DNA of 64,000 nt from Acanthosepion lycidas. Its lineage: Eukaryota > Mollusca > Cephalopoda > Sepiida > Sepiidae. The notes beneath the pieces are model-generated. The model ran no database searches, was not told the DNA's origin, and saw only the letters and a list, made by a program, of their open reading frames with translations. The stretch is taken from contig OZ010596.1 in assembly GCA_963932145.1 (NCBI GenBank), positions 84,086,241 to 84,150,240 on the forward strand. Direction: 5' to 3'. This document shows positions 42,046 to 54,114 of this stretch, in pieces (positions within the stretch are counted from its first letter, which is position 1; each line of letters begins with the position of its first letter). Made by a program: the position numbers and the translations under genes.

Positions 42046-44560
42046 GCATTTATTTAAAATTTATAACAACAGTTACCTGTTGTTATGTGTTTATTTAAAA
42101 TTTGTAATAACAGTTACCTGTTGTTATGTGTTTATTTAAAATTTATAACAACAGTTACCTGTTGTTATGTGTTTATTTAAAATTTATAACAACAGTTACC
42201 TGTTGTTATGTGTTTATTTAAAATTTGTAACAACAGTTACCTGTTGTTATGTGTTTATTTAAAATTTGTAATAACAGTTACCTGTTGTTATGTGTTTATT
42301 TAAAATTTGTAATAACAGTTACCTGTTGTTATGTGTTTATTTAAAATTTGTAATAACAGTTACCTGTTGTTATGTGTTTATTTAAAATTTATAACAACAG
42401 TTACCTGTTGTTATGTGTTTATTTAAAATTTGTAACAACAGTTACCTGTTGTTATGTGTTTATTTAAAATTTGTAATAACAGTTACCTGTTGTTATGTGT
42501 TTATTTAAAATTTATAACAACAGTTACCTGTTGTTATGTGTTTATTTAAAATTTATAACAACAGTTACCTGTTGTTATGTGTTTATTTAAAATTTATAAC
42601 AACAGCTACCTGTTGTTATGTGTTTATTTAAAATTTATAACAACAGTTACCTGTTGTTATGTGTTTATTTAAAATTTGTAACAACAGTTACCTGTTGTTA
42701 TGTGTTTATTTAAAATTTGTAATAACAGTTACCTGTTGTTATGTGTTTATTTAAAATTTGTAATAACAGTTACCTGTTGTTATGTGTTTATTTAAAATTT
42801 ATAACAACAGTTACCTGTTGTTATGTGTTTATTTAAAATTTATAACAACAGTTACCTGTTGTTATGTGTTTATTTAAAATTTATAACAACAGCTACCTGT
42901 TGTTATGTGTTTATTTAAAATTTGTAATAACAGTTACCTGTTGTTATGTGTTTATTTAAAATTTGTAATAACAGTTACCTGTTGTTATGTGTTTATTTAA
43001 AATTTGTAATAACAGTTACCTGTTGTTATGTGTTTATTTAAAATTTGTAATAACAGTTACCTGTTGTTATGTGTTTATTTAAAATTTGTAATAACAGTTA
43101 CCTGTTGTTATGTGTTTATTTAAAATTTATAACAACAGTTACCTGTTGTTATGTGTTTATTTAAAATTTGTAACAACAGTTACCTGTTGTTATGTGTTTA
43201 TTTAAAATTTGTAACAACAGTTACCTGTTGTTATGTGTTTATTTAAAATTTGTAATAACAGTTACCTGTTGTTATGTGTTTATTTAAAATTTGTAATAAC
43301 AGTTACCTGTTGTTATGTGTTTATTTAAAATTTGTAATAACAGTTACCTGTTGTTATGTGTTTATTTAAAATTTGTAATAACAGTTACCTGTTGTTATGT
43401 GTTTATTTAAAATTTGTAACAACAGTTATCTGTTGTTATGTGTTTATTTAAAATTTGTAATAACAGTTACCTGTTGTTATGTGTTTATTTAAAATTTGTA
43501 ATAACAGTTACCTGTTGTTATGTGTTTATTTAAAATTTGTAATAACAGTTACCTGTTGTTATGTGTTTATTTAAAATTTGTAATAACAGTTACCTGTTGT
43601 TATGTGTTTATTTAAAATTTGTAACAACAGTTACCTGTTGTTATGTGTTTATTTAAAATTTGTAACAACAGTTACCTGTTGTTATGTGTTTATTTAAAAT
43701 TTGTAATAACAGTTACCTGTTGTTATGTGTTTATTTAAAATTTGTAATAACAGTTACCTGTTGTTATGTGTTTATTTAAAATTTGTAATAACAGTTACCT
43801 GTTGTTATGTGTTTATTTAAAATTTGTAATAACAGTTACCTGTTGTTATGTGTTTATTTAAAATTTGTAACAACAGTTACCTGTTGTTATGTGTTTATTT
43901 AAAATTTGTAACAACAGTTACCTGTTGTTATGTGTTTATTTAAAATTTGTAACAACAGTTACCTGTTGTTATGTGTTTATTTAAAATTTGTAATAACAGT
44001 TACCTGTTGTTATGTGTTTATTTAAAATTTGTAATAACAGTTACCTGTTGTTATGTGTTTATTTAAAATTTATAACAACAGTTACCTGTTGTTATGTGTT
44101 TATTTAAAATTTGTAACAACAGTTACCTGTTGTTATGTGTTTATTTAAAATTTGTAATAACAGTTACCTGTTGTTATGTGTTTATTTAAAATTTGTAATA
44201 ACAGTTACCTGTTGTTATGTGTTTATTTAAAATTTGTAATAACAGTTACCTGTTGTTATGTGTTTATTTAAAATTTGTAATAACAGTTACCTGTTGTTAT
44301 GTGTTTATTTAAAATTTATAACAACAGTTACCTGTTGTTATGTGTTTATTTAAAATTTGTAATAACAGTTACCTGTTGTTATGTGTTTATTTAAAATTTG
44401 TAATAACAGTTACCTGTTGTTATGTGTTTATTTAAAATTTGTAATAACAGTTACCTGTTGTTATGTGTTTATTTAAAATTTATAACAACAGTTACCTGTT
44501 GTTATGTGTTTATTTAAAATTTGTAATAACAGTTACCTGTTGTTATGTGTTTATTTAAAT
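42046..44560. repeat. 41-bp satellite array, ~61 units, each with a hairpin
   Basis: The unit is TGTTTATTTAAAATTTGTAA, TAACAGTTACCTGTTGTTAT, G. It is very homogeneous. Each unit holds a 10-bp inverted pair (ATAACAACAG against CTGTTGTTAT) around a 4-base TTAC loop. Three arm versions occur (ATAACAACAG, GTAACAACAG, GTAATAACAG), always on the left arm, and the right arm is constant. Both changes keep pairing as G-U in RNA. Other variants seen are in the loop (CTAC, TTAT). The period is not a multiple of three, so it is non-coding. Runs of the same variant (for example B B B B) suggest recent block duplication. Confidence 0.95.
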
Positions 44561-45239
44561 TTTCTTGTTCAAATTTTTATAAATTTATGAATAAAAAAAA
44601 ATTGTTTTCATAGTTATTTCTTTATAAAATGGTAAATAATAAATATTGCATTGCAGTTGTTCATATAGTTTTATAAAGTTGTAAATATAAAATTATTCTT
44701 GCAAATAAACAACCTTATAAAATAAATTGTGTTTAATAGTTGTCAATTCTTGAGAAAAAAGAAAATGCATTTTAAAACAATAACAATTGTCAAGAGAGTA
44801 TACAGTAATAGCAGTAACAAGAGATAAAAATGTCTTTTTGACTTATCATTTTTTTTCATGGGTACAAATGTTAAAATGCCAAAAAATTCAAAAGTCAAGT
44901 ATCTTATTTAATGCTATGAATAATAATAACATAGAATAAAATAACAATAAAACATGCTTTAGGAAAATGTATACAACCGCAAAATAAAAGGAACACAAAC
45001 AGTGATTTACATATGCAGGTGTGTTTAAAGAAAGGGATTGTCTAGCAAAACAGAGGAGGGGAGAAAGGAATGCATCTGCAGTGTTCGTGAAGGAAAAACT
45101 TTAAAAACATATATAAATTAAGATATGGTAAAAATCAACAAATTAGACAGATTCACATTAATATATTCTCTTAATCAGTGTCAATCAAAATAAAATCTGC
45201 TTTTTTGTTACTAAGAATTACTAATGTACCAAGCAGTTT
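44561..45239. other. AT-rich sequence, no feature seen
   Basis: This stretch holds homopolymer-rich AT sequence after the satellite, with no repeat unit, RNA gene or ORF of note. Confidence 0.5.
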
Positions 45240-45905
45240 TGGTGGATGTACAGTTGCGTACTGGACATTTGCATCTCGGACAATTATGTATCAGACAATT
45301 GCATCCCTGGATAATTACATACCTCTGATAATTTTTTGAAGTTACCATTTTCTTTTTAAAGAGTTGTTTAATATAGAAATTTGCACACCAATACCTTTAA
45401 TTACTCTAAACAGGCAAAACAGTGGTTACCATAAATAAAAAAAAGAGAGAAAAATTTCCTCTTTTAAAGCAAGAGAAAATTAAGCTAGCAGTTTCAATTC
45501 ACTCCAGCAGTGCATACCACAAACATCTAATAGAATCTGGATTTTATAGATTATATTTTTATTTGGAACCCATGGCTAAGTTCTGAAAATCAAACACTGG
45601 TGGAAAAACATTTGTGGATGAGGAAAATTAGAGCTATCACTATCATAAGAAAAATGGTGATGAAACAAAAAACAATCTTGCAACACTGTTAATTTGTCAC
45701 TGCATTTTAAACAAAAATAAACTTTTAATTTCTTTTTTATTTTATTCCTTTTTTAAAAATTTATGATTACTACCTATGTTTTTTTCAAAATTTATGGTAA
45801 TTGCCTTTAAAAGCTTCAAAAAATTATCAGAGGTACACAATTGGCTATGGACGCAATTGTCTGGGACACAAATGTCCTAGAACCAACAGATACCAATTGA
45901 AAATA
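45240..45905. mobile_element. Inverted-repeat element (~660 bp) with subterminal repeats
   Basis: The outer ~110 bp at each side are reverse complements: ACCTCTGATAATTTTTTGAA (45,321 and, inverted, 45,814-45,834, 21 of 21), plus repeated GACAATTGCRTCC-type motifs outside it. The left arm has an extra copy of the motif. The interior has no transposase frame. It is probably a non-autonomous DNA transposon of unknown superfamily. Confidence 0.7.
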
Positions 45906-46036
45906 AACTTAACTTATATAGTTAATGGAGAAAGACAAAATAGTATTTAAACCAAATATCAAATTGTTAACCTGCAAAGTTTCACCTTTTAGTAAGAAAT
46001 GTTATGCACTTTAGTGAAGATGATGAGAGAAAGTGG

Positions 46037-46313
46037 AAAATTTTTATCAAAGATGCATTTTGCCAGAGAAAGTATATACACTCTGGCTTCTTCAGTTTGA
46101 CTAAAAGAAAGACAAAAACTTTGTATGAGGGTGCACATATACATAAGTTAGTGTCTACAGGTATACATAAATAGTGGTATATATGAATATCTGTGTACAG
46201 GTATACATATATAAATGGTATGTATATGTATAAAGAAGAAAAAAAAAATCTTAATACATGTATATGCCTGGGTGGATGTATATGTAGGTACACATATATA
46301 TGTGCATGTATGG

Positions 46314-46375
<62 letters not shown>

Positions 46376-46775
46376 TTAGGATATTAAAACAAAAACATTT
46401 TTAAAAAATTGCTATACAATTACAATTATGTTTCAACACAACAAATGTGTCTCCTCAGGTGATGGTAAACTATTGGGTGTCTGCAATAGGGATTGGCTAG
46501 CTGCCCTAGTAGAAGGGTATCCTCAAATACAAGTGACCAGCTATTATTTAGAATTATTATATATATATACAAGCACAGAGGCGGACAGACTCTCTTCAAA
46601 TCTGAAGCCAGGAGATGATAAGCTAGGGCAATTAATTTGATTTATAATACCCACTTATTCCATGATATTTTCCTCATACAAAGTGTGGTCCTTCTTTTAG
46701 TCAAACTGAAGAGCCAAAGAAAACAGTCATTCTCCGACAAAATGCATCTTTGATAAATATCTCCACCTTTGTTTC
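46037..46775. repeat. Inverted pair around TG/TA microsatellite
   Basis: 46,045-46,130 and 46,672-46,758 are imperfect reverse complements (ATCAAAGATGCATTTTG, CTTCAGTTTGACTAAAAGAA). Between them lie a (TG)n(TA)n tract and a 70-codon frame (46,428-46,640) without a known domain. It resembles the palindromic Penelope-like ends in layout. Confidence 0.6.
46325..46372. repeat. (TA)n microsatellite with (TG)n start
   Basis: A short TG run from 46,313 leads into about 48 bp of TA. Confidence 0.95.
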
Positions 46776-47511
46776 AGATACTATTATACACCCTACAAAC
46801 ACAAACTCTTTAATCAACACACTTTCAAATAGAATTTAACTTATTTCTGTTGACTATTTGTGCATATAATCGTGTCTAATACTCAGTCCACACATTTAGT
46901 ATAAATAGGAGACAACATATCAAGTAAGAAGTCATAAAAAAATCTTCCCTTGTCTAGACTATTTCTGGTCATATAAAAACTTTGTCTTAAAAAGAACTTT
47001 GAATCTAAATATTCCTTTTTAAAACTACTGCAAGAATTTTTAAATATAAAATTTTGTATTTGCACTTGATCTGCTTTCTTCTTTTACTTTGTGGGGAGGG
47101 GGTGTTGGATATTTTGACAAGGCCAAATCTTCACTCTCCAATCACTACTTCCTTACCCTGAAAGCCGCCACATACAAAAGAAACAAAATCTCTGTTGTAA
47201 TTCATTTGGGGCTTTCAAAATGATTGACAAATTTTGCTAAAGAGGTCATTTTATTCTTGTGCCCTTTCACAATAAGCAGTTCAATAACCACAGTATTTAG
47301 AATAAAAATTGTCCTTTTAACATCTAGCAAGAACAAGAAAGGTGTTATAAAACTCCTTACCCTTATGTCTTTTTAACTGAGCCAAAATTTCTGCCAATTC
47401 ACCATTCTTGCAAATTAGCTCCTCATATATGACTATTGATTAAGCACTTCAGATTATGACTTTCAAAATAATTTTATTTTTTCCTTACAATTTGAGAAAC
47501 CACATGGCCAT

Positions 47512-47802
47512 TTGGTAAGGGAATTAATCTGCAATGAATTTACTGGGTTGGATAAAAAGTTTCATCTATGTTGTAGTATACCTATGGACGATAATGGGTA
47601 TGTCCCCATTTACATAAATACAGTAGTAAATACTGTATGTCGGTCTGCAGTTGGAGATTCATTGTGGAATTCACTTGATTCACTTCTAGCAGTTGACTAC
47701 TTCTTCTATGCACCACTTGTGAATCTTATATGTGTTGTTCTTGTCCTAAGTATTATTGTTCATTACCAACCTTTGATTATTCTGTTTGGTAACCTTCCCT
47801 AA
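47512..47802 (+). CDS. Unrecognised 96-codon ORF, doubtful
   Basis: I do not recognise this frame. It contains a polar N-terminal half, VCRSAVGDSLWNSLDSLL, and a hydrophobic end LVNLICVVLVLSIIVHY that could be one membrane segment. The start used is an alternative codon, and no promoter, splice signal or homologous second copy was seen. It could be a decayed transposon frame or chance. Confidence 0.15.
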   Translation: MVRELICNEFTGLDKKFHLCCSIPMDDNGYVPIYINTVVNTVCRSAVGDSLWNSLDSLLAVDYFFYAPLVNLICVVLVLSIIVHYQPLIILFGNLP

Positions 47803-48027
47803 GTTATAACAATCTACTTATTAAGTAGAAAATTTATTTAATAAACAGAACAAACATTTTAACCAACATGATACATAGCAAACTGAACTCTCTACTATTA
47901 ACTTTGATAAAATTTAATATTTTTTTTTATATTTGTGATCTTGTGTTCTTATTAGTCTCTGCCATAATAAAATAAATAATACACTATAATAAGCTGAATT
48001 CTATTTTTATAATCAAAGCCCTGTTGA

Positions 48028-48028
<1 letters not shown>

Positions 48029-48065
<37 letters not shown>
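48029..48065. repeat. (TA)n microsatellite at a LINE C 3' end
   Basis: About 37 bp of TA, directly following (on the minus strand) the LINE C 3' end GAGAGTCCATCA. Confidence 0.95.
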
Positions 48066-48070
<5 letters not shown>

Positions 48071-48865
48071 ACTCTCCTGTCAAGTTCGATGTATGAGGTT
48101 CTGACTACCACAAACTAATTATCTGTATGCCTATGATGAGCATGACTTTTGAGACTGGCTTGAAAATTGCACAAAAGACCACAAACAGTACGGGAGAATG
48201 TATTGTATCCAAGTGCAGCATGAACACTGTTTGATGTCTTATTTTACTTTCTCGTTTTATGTAGTCAACTGAAACTTACTTCTCAGTGCAGCTATATCAA
48301 TGTTGCACTTCTTTAACTCCAATGTGACCAGAGGTGTATTTCTTTTTGGTACTGAGATGTTGTCCTGGAGAGTTCGTACATTCCAAGTGCCAAGATGAAA
48401 TTGATTTTGTTTCATTGAGTTTTCTGCAGTAGCTGGATAGGTGTGGAACTAATTAGATGTAGTTGTCAGAAAACCAACACAATGATTTGTTTCAAGTGGT
48501 GAAGGCTTGTATCTGACCATCACACTTTTTAGATCTATCAATAAAAAAGTAACGGTGCAAAAGACTTGCCACGGAAACTCTGAACGACAGTCCTCATGTG
48601 TTATTATCGCGGAGTTTAACCTCTCCGGATCACAGTCAATACCAGCCAAGTACACGCCTCTCGGCAGACACATGCAATATAATTACCAGGTTAAGCTGTC
48701 ATAAGTTTTCCTTTCCATCTGAAGTCTTTTTATCGTGAAACCAACACTAAAAGGATTGCTTACCAAAGCTCAGAGAGACTCATTTCACCCTCATCAAGGG
48801 CAGCTAGCCCTCATCAGTTCTCAACCTGGTACTTTACATAGCTCCACAGGATATATATATATTTT
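48066..48865 (-). mobile_element. LINE C, 5' UTR and endonuclease start, internally deleted
   Basis: On the minus strand a ~440-bp leader precedes ATG and the frame MKQNQFHLGTWNVRTLQDN, then PLVTLELKKCNIDIAAL. GTWNVRTL and the following block are the start of an APE-type endonuclease domain of LINEs (proteins of this kind are often misnamed craniofacial development protein 2). Shortly after, the coding sequence gives way to the 3' end GTAGTCAGAACCTCATAC, shared with the copy at 55,813, and a TA tail. The leader includes AACTGATGAGGGCTAGCTGC and GGGTGAAATG. Confidence 0.7.
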
Positions 48866-49414
48866 ACACTGGATGTCAGAGTAAATAGATTGTGATCAAT
48901 GTGCCAATATATTGCTATACTTTTAAAATAAATAATAACGTATAAAATTATTATCAATTATATGAGAATATTTTATTATTATTGTTGTTGTTGTTATTCT
49001 TGGTTTTAAAATATTTGAAAGATAAACAATAATACAAAAGTGATTCGTAGTAAAAATGAAACAAAATAACATTATAACTGGGAACGCTTTTCCAACAAAA
49101 TTGAAATTACGTTACTTTACAATTAATAAATAAGAAAAGAGTTAAATATATTAAGAACATTTAATGTATTGTATTTGTTTAATTATAGTGGCATGAATAA
49201 TTCTAATCTATTTATATTTAAGCATAACATTTTTTTTTCTGTTGTTGTTTTTGCAAAAGTGGTCGTAATTTTCGAAATCAGAGTAATGTTTATTTTGTTT
49301 ATCTTTGACTAGTGGCTCATTATCCTCGATTTCTTTATCTATTATTATTTATAGTCAAGATTATTTTAATAACATTTGGTATGAATTTTATTCCTTTACA
49401 TTTTCTTTATGCCA

Positions 49415-49910
49415 TATTTAAGAACTCCGGTGAACCATTTGACCGATCCAACTATCAATCTATTAACCATCTGCCTCTTTTTGCGAAACTCCTCGAGGCC
49501 CTAATCAATATTGAATTGGTTTATCATCTATCATCGCAGGGCTTTTTTACAGACAAACAATATAGCTTTCATTTCTCCAGATCAACTGCTGATGTACTAA
49601 TGATAATTGTGGAAAGAGTCTATCATGCTCTAGATAAAAACAGTGAAACCTGGGCTGTAGCATTGGACATCTCAAAAACCTTTGACAGGGTCTGGCATTC
49701 AGGTCTTCTCCACAAGCTGAAAAGCTACAGTATCTTCAGGCACATTTTTGAGCTGATTCAGTCATACTTATCAAATTGTGAAATGAAAGTTGTCCTGAAT
49801 AGCCACTTTGTCTACATCCATTCATACTAACGCAGATATCTCCCAAGTTTAAAAAATCAGAAAAGCTACACTTTAGATATACAACAGCAATGTTGTTCAG
49901 AATTCTCCCT
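49415..49910 (+). mobile_element. LINE A reverse-transcriptase fragment
   Basis: A 172-codon frame (49,312-49,830) contains FKNSGEPFDRSNYQSINHLP, KLLEALINIELVYHL, DKQYSFHFSRSTADVL, AVALDISKTFDRVWHSGLL and IFELIQSYLSNCEMKVVLN. These are RT motifs up to block A (ALDISKTFDRVWH, with the first catalytic Asp). The fragment ends before the YADD box. It is the longest uninterrupted RT stretch here, possibly a younger copy than 40,375. The first ~40 codons are not LINE-like. Confidence 0.85.
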
Positions 49911-49990
49911 TTTAAATGTCATGTCTCTTCTTAATGTAGACAGTCATAGCTCTCCACAGCTTCCTTTTTAATATCTGTGAATTACCATGA
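49910..49990 (-). mobile_element. LINE D 3' end fragment
   Basis: The minus strand shows GGAAGCTGTGGAGAGCTATG, ACTGTCTACATTAAGAAGAG, ACATGACATTT, the terminal block of LINE D. Confidence 0.55.
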
Positions 49991-50229
49991 CTCCTTAGGA
50001 AAATGTATATTTTATAGCTCTAGATCATTTTTCTTGGTTGGTTGAAGTACTTTTCAGCACCCATTTGTAATATCTGGAGCAAGTTTATATTTAAGCTTTT
50101 TTTTAATTCAATTCAGCTGGAGGTTCAGATCATAAAAGGCTTAATTCAGGTTGAAAGTAGTAATAATGATGAAACTTGAGGTTAGCGTGATGAATTTATC
50201 AACATATCAACTCAAATTGTTCTATTTAC

Positions 50230-50528
50230 TATTCAATACAAGAGTCTAAAATGTAGACAGAGGTCCAGAGACAAAAAAGGTCAGGTTTACACTAGAGTAA
50301 AAAAGGAAGATATAGATCCAGTTTACATTAGAGTCAAAAAGGTAGACATAAGTTTGGTTTACACTACAATTAAAAGGCAGTCTTGGGTTCAATTTACACT
50401 AGAGCCAAAAAAAGCTAGACATAAGTCTAGTTTAAACTAGAGTTCAAACAATAGACACAGGTCTTCTTTATATTAGAGTAAAAATGGTACACATAAGTCC
50501 AGTTTACACTAGAGTGAAAAAGGAAAAT
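50230..50528 (+). repeat. ~45-bp minisatellite, ~6 diverged units
   Basis: Units contain AGTTTACACTAGAGTMAAAA and GGTAGACATAAGTC. Variation is high, so the array is old. Confidence 0.8.
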
Positions 50529-51574
50529 ATTTGAGCTTGCGACTGGAAAGTGGCACCTCTTGGATGATATGTTTAACCCTCTATTAAAAATGCATTAGAA
50601 TATTCTAAGTCCCAATGATGGTGAATCTGATGTAGTATAAGAAATCTCAATTTTGTATATAGAAATTATCATTTTTATTTCATCACAGTTTAAGTATTAT
50701 TTTGTTTTTAAAATTCATCTTAGGTAGCCATATAGCATAACTGTCTAAATTGATCTCAAATATGGAGACGGTCAAAAGTTTGTTGATTAATAAACATTTA
50801 TGTTTCTAATTTAAAAAAATAAAAAACATTACATCACATTTATAACAAACATGACATCTGTTTTCTTTTCCTGTGATAAGACAGTGATTGCAAGCTTTGG
50901 CCTTTTGCAAGCTGTATAAATCTTTACAAAATGGTGCTTATTTGAAGTCAGTTTTTTAAAAATTCATAGTTTTTAGCAATCAACTCAAATAAAAGCTTAC
51001 ATTACTAAAATAGGAAGCTTAAATACAAAAAGCAACTTATTAAAAGTTGGTTGTTTCTCGAAAGTTAACATTTCCAAAAGTTACAGTAAATCTTGAGCAA
51101 GTCAATCAGCCCTTAAAAAATTTATGTTAAAAAATGCAACCCTCTGCTCCTTACCAGTACTGACAAGCAAATACATTATTAACCAATTCAGATACGATTT
51201 TTTCAATAAGCCATGATTCTGAGGCTGTTTAGGGCAACACTTTGTCTGGCTGAGGGTAATAAAAATTGAATATTCTGAAAAAAAAAAGAGAAACAAACGA
51301 TTAAGAAAACTCATCCTTTAGATTATTTTTCACCAATCAGAAGAATGGAGTTTGAAACCCATGATAATTTGAAAAGATACCTTTGTGAGTCAGCTAACGT
51401 AGATATAAAGAAGGCTGTCAGCCAGTTAAAAATCATTATTCATTCATGCTTCATCAGAGTGGCTAGACAAGACTGATGGAGTCAAGCAACAATTAACATT
51501 TTAGAGAGCGAAAAGAGAACTTCAGATTCTGAGATAACATGGCCAACCAAAAAACCTGGGCAATATTTTTTCTT
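50529..51574. other. No recognised feature
   Basis: AT-rich sequence. Frames such as 51,102-51,314 (-) show no domain. Confidence 0.45.
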
Positions 51575-52050
51575 TTTCTTCTGCCCTTAACCCCAGAAAG
51601 ACACCATTCTCCTCCATCTGTCATAGTTGTATGCTAGAGATCCTGGCTCTCTATGCATGGTTTCTTAATGTGCACAGTATGTACATATCTTTGGCTATTT
51701 AACCTGGCAGAGCCCATCCATCTCCAGGTTAGACCACAGCTGATGTCCAACTAGGTGGCTTACCTTGGCCACAAATACATGGCTGTTGTAGTTTATCTGA
51801 AGAACCCTTCTGCCATGGCTGGTGACCTGTGTCAAAGAGGTCCTCTGCCCAATGGGGCCATTTTAACCTCACCCGCTCATGTGAGTTTAGTCTTCCAGCT
51901 GAAATGATTTACCAGGACATGGCAATTTGGAGCCATCACCTGACAGGTTTAGGAGATGATTGAGGACCAGTGATACCTGTCTACCTGAAGGTGCAGCATG
52001 CCAGATACCAAAGGTAATACTTCTATCCAAAATCTGCCTATGCCCACATA
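51575..52050 (-). repeat. Repeat R2, copy 2
   Basis: It is collinear with 21,690-22,170 (CCATCTGTCATAGTTGTATG, GAAGAACCCTTCTGCCATG, GAAATGATTTACCAGG). Just beyond it, TTTTATACTGGATGTCAGAG is shared with the sequence beside the LINE C leader (48,870). Confidence 0.7.
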
Positions 52051-53039
52051 TATATATTTTATACTGGATGTCAGAGAAACTAGTCATCAGATGTAGCACT
52101 TTAAGAAATATTATTATATATATCTTAAAGATAATAATAGAAATAAATAAATAAATAAGAAAAGAATAAAAGTATAAAATTATCAAATATACAAGAACAT
52201 TTATTTTTCATTATTATTTGGCGGGGGGGGGCAATATACCAAAGCTAAAAACTGACAAACTTTTTTTCTGAAACTACCTACAAACTGATCAAGTCAACCT
52301 TAAAGATACACCCTGCTACCTTATTTCTGAATTGAGCACTCCTCATTCAACAACAGAAACATCCTTTCTACAACTGACATATTGACCCCTGACAATTCAA
52401 AATATCTTCTGAACAACAATGTGGGAACATTCACTGTATGCTTCTACCTAATGTCAAATAAAATCACTGACAAAATCAGTTCAATAAATTCTTGTTAATT
52501 TCATTGTTTTCATACAAAGAAAATATGTTTAAATAATCACAGCTTGGACATGCCAAAGATTATAGCTGATATAAACTTTCAGATGTACATGAAACACAGA
52601 AACTGTGCTTCAGTAGGAAATGAAATATCTTTCTGTTTGCCCAGCATGTTTACACCTGTTAAATGAATTAAAGTTACTTCCAATGGAAAATAGCTCTACT
52701 GATAATGCTGTAGTTCTGATTGCAGTAACGTGTTACTGTTGTGCATATGTGGCCAATATTTAGTGTCTTTTGTTGATTATTATATTTGAAATACAATCTC
52801 CCAAAGGACATGAGAATTCATAAAAAAATTATTTTTGGTGCAGGATGAATTTTTGAGGTGCTGAGTTATTGGTAATAATTAACTTACCCATTTTGAATTT
52901 TTTTATAGTAAATGATAAACCAAAGATATTTGGTAAAATTTTTGTCTCTTTTATACAGGAAAATTATATTTTTAATGGCTTTTCATCTTAATATGTTATT
53001 TTTAATAGCCTTCTCACCTTCTTTAAGATGATACTACTT

Positions 53040-53650
53040 CCGAACCATTCGATGGTTGGGAAAGTCCTAACCCTAATTTGGGGCCCTGGCAAGTGCTTTG
53101 TAACCCTCAATATCTTATCAACATTTGCTTTTTTCTACCTACATTTATACATGTTAAAAATTAAACTAAGCACAACTGACTAAAATTTTCACAGACTTTG
53201 ATGTAATTCTGGGGTCTTTTTTTGTCCAATTCTGTGAATTTGTTTTGCTCATGCTAAGTCTTGAAAATAACACTATATAAAATTAACTATTTTTTATCCA
53301 TAATGTTGAATGACTTAAAATTCTTCAACTTTTTAACAAGAAAAATTGCAAGGTGATGTCAAAAATTGCCACAAAACATTGTTAATTTATTTAAGATGGA
53401 ATGATTTATTATGACATTTTTTTAATTTGTATTTAGATACATTGTATTTATTTTCAATTTTTCTAGTTGAATTGTTCAACTATATTACATATGGTCCATT
53501 ATTGTACATAATTAGGTTACAATAAAATTTGTATTTTATATGAATACTACCTTATAAATTATGTAGTAGAGTTGGGGGGGGGGCGAATCATAGATTTGAT
53601 GGTGGATGTCATTTTCATGTACAGCATGAGACCCTTGTACTAATCCTGTT
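53040..53650 (-). repeat. Repeat R1, minus copy
   Basis: It is collinear with 20,715-21,290 in reverse, including GGGTCTCATGCTGTACATGA, AACTCTACTACATAATTTAT, and TTGATAAGATATTGAGGG at the far end. 52,050-53,040 shows no recognised feature. Confidence 0.7.
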
Positions 53651-53924
53651 TGTTTATGATAAAATGATTTAATGGTATTTTCATTTTTTTTTATATCAAG
53701 ATGATTGCATGTGTCGTTTTTTCAAAATTTCTTTAAAGCCAATTTTATTCTTTTAGCAACATTGCTTGGGAAATTATTGTTAATAAGTGTTTGTTTTATG
53801 TTGCTTAAGTCTTTATAAAACAATGTGTCTGAAAAAGAAATCCTTTGAGCACAGTTAATCATGTTTTTTATAACTCCTATTTTATATCTGTGAGGACGCT
53901 TGTTTTTATAATTAAGAAGACATA

Positions 53925-54105
53925 TATGTTCCACCAAACTAGACCTTCACAGCTAGGACCTGCCATGCAGCGTACAGAGAAACTCATTCTCAATCCCTTT
54001 GTATTCCATTGGAAAGGAGGAATTTTCACACAGACAGCTTCTTCCCTAGAACTGCTGCATTGTGGAACAGACTCCCAAGAGGATGCTTCCCCAATCACTA
54101 AAATC
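53925..54105 (+). mobile_element. LINE A C-terminal fragment
   Basis: Broken frames correspond to the block before the LINE A end: CAAACTAGACCTTCACAGCT, TTTTCACACAGACAGCTTCT, GCATTGTGGAACAGACTCCC, AAGAGGATGCTTCCCCAATC (SFFPRTxxLWNRLPRGCFP). It is cut off directly at the SINE that follows. Confidence 0.75.
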
Positions 54106-54114
54106 TTAAACTCT

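Noticed and set aside
37072-44560. Regular repeats that could be mistaken for CRISPR arrays
   Set aside because: Units follow each other with no unique spacers, the context is eukaryotic, and there are no cas genes.
47512-47802. A host membrane-protein exon
   Set aside because: Hydrophobic end only, no homology recognised, no convincing splice sites. Kept as a doubtful ORF.
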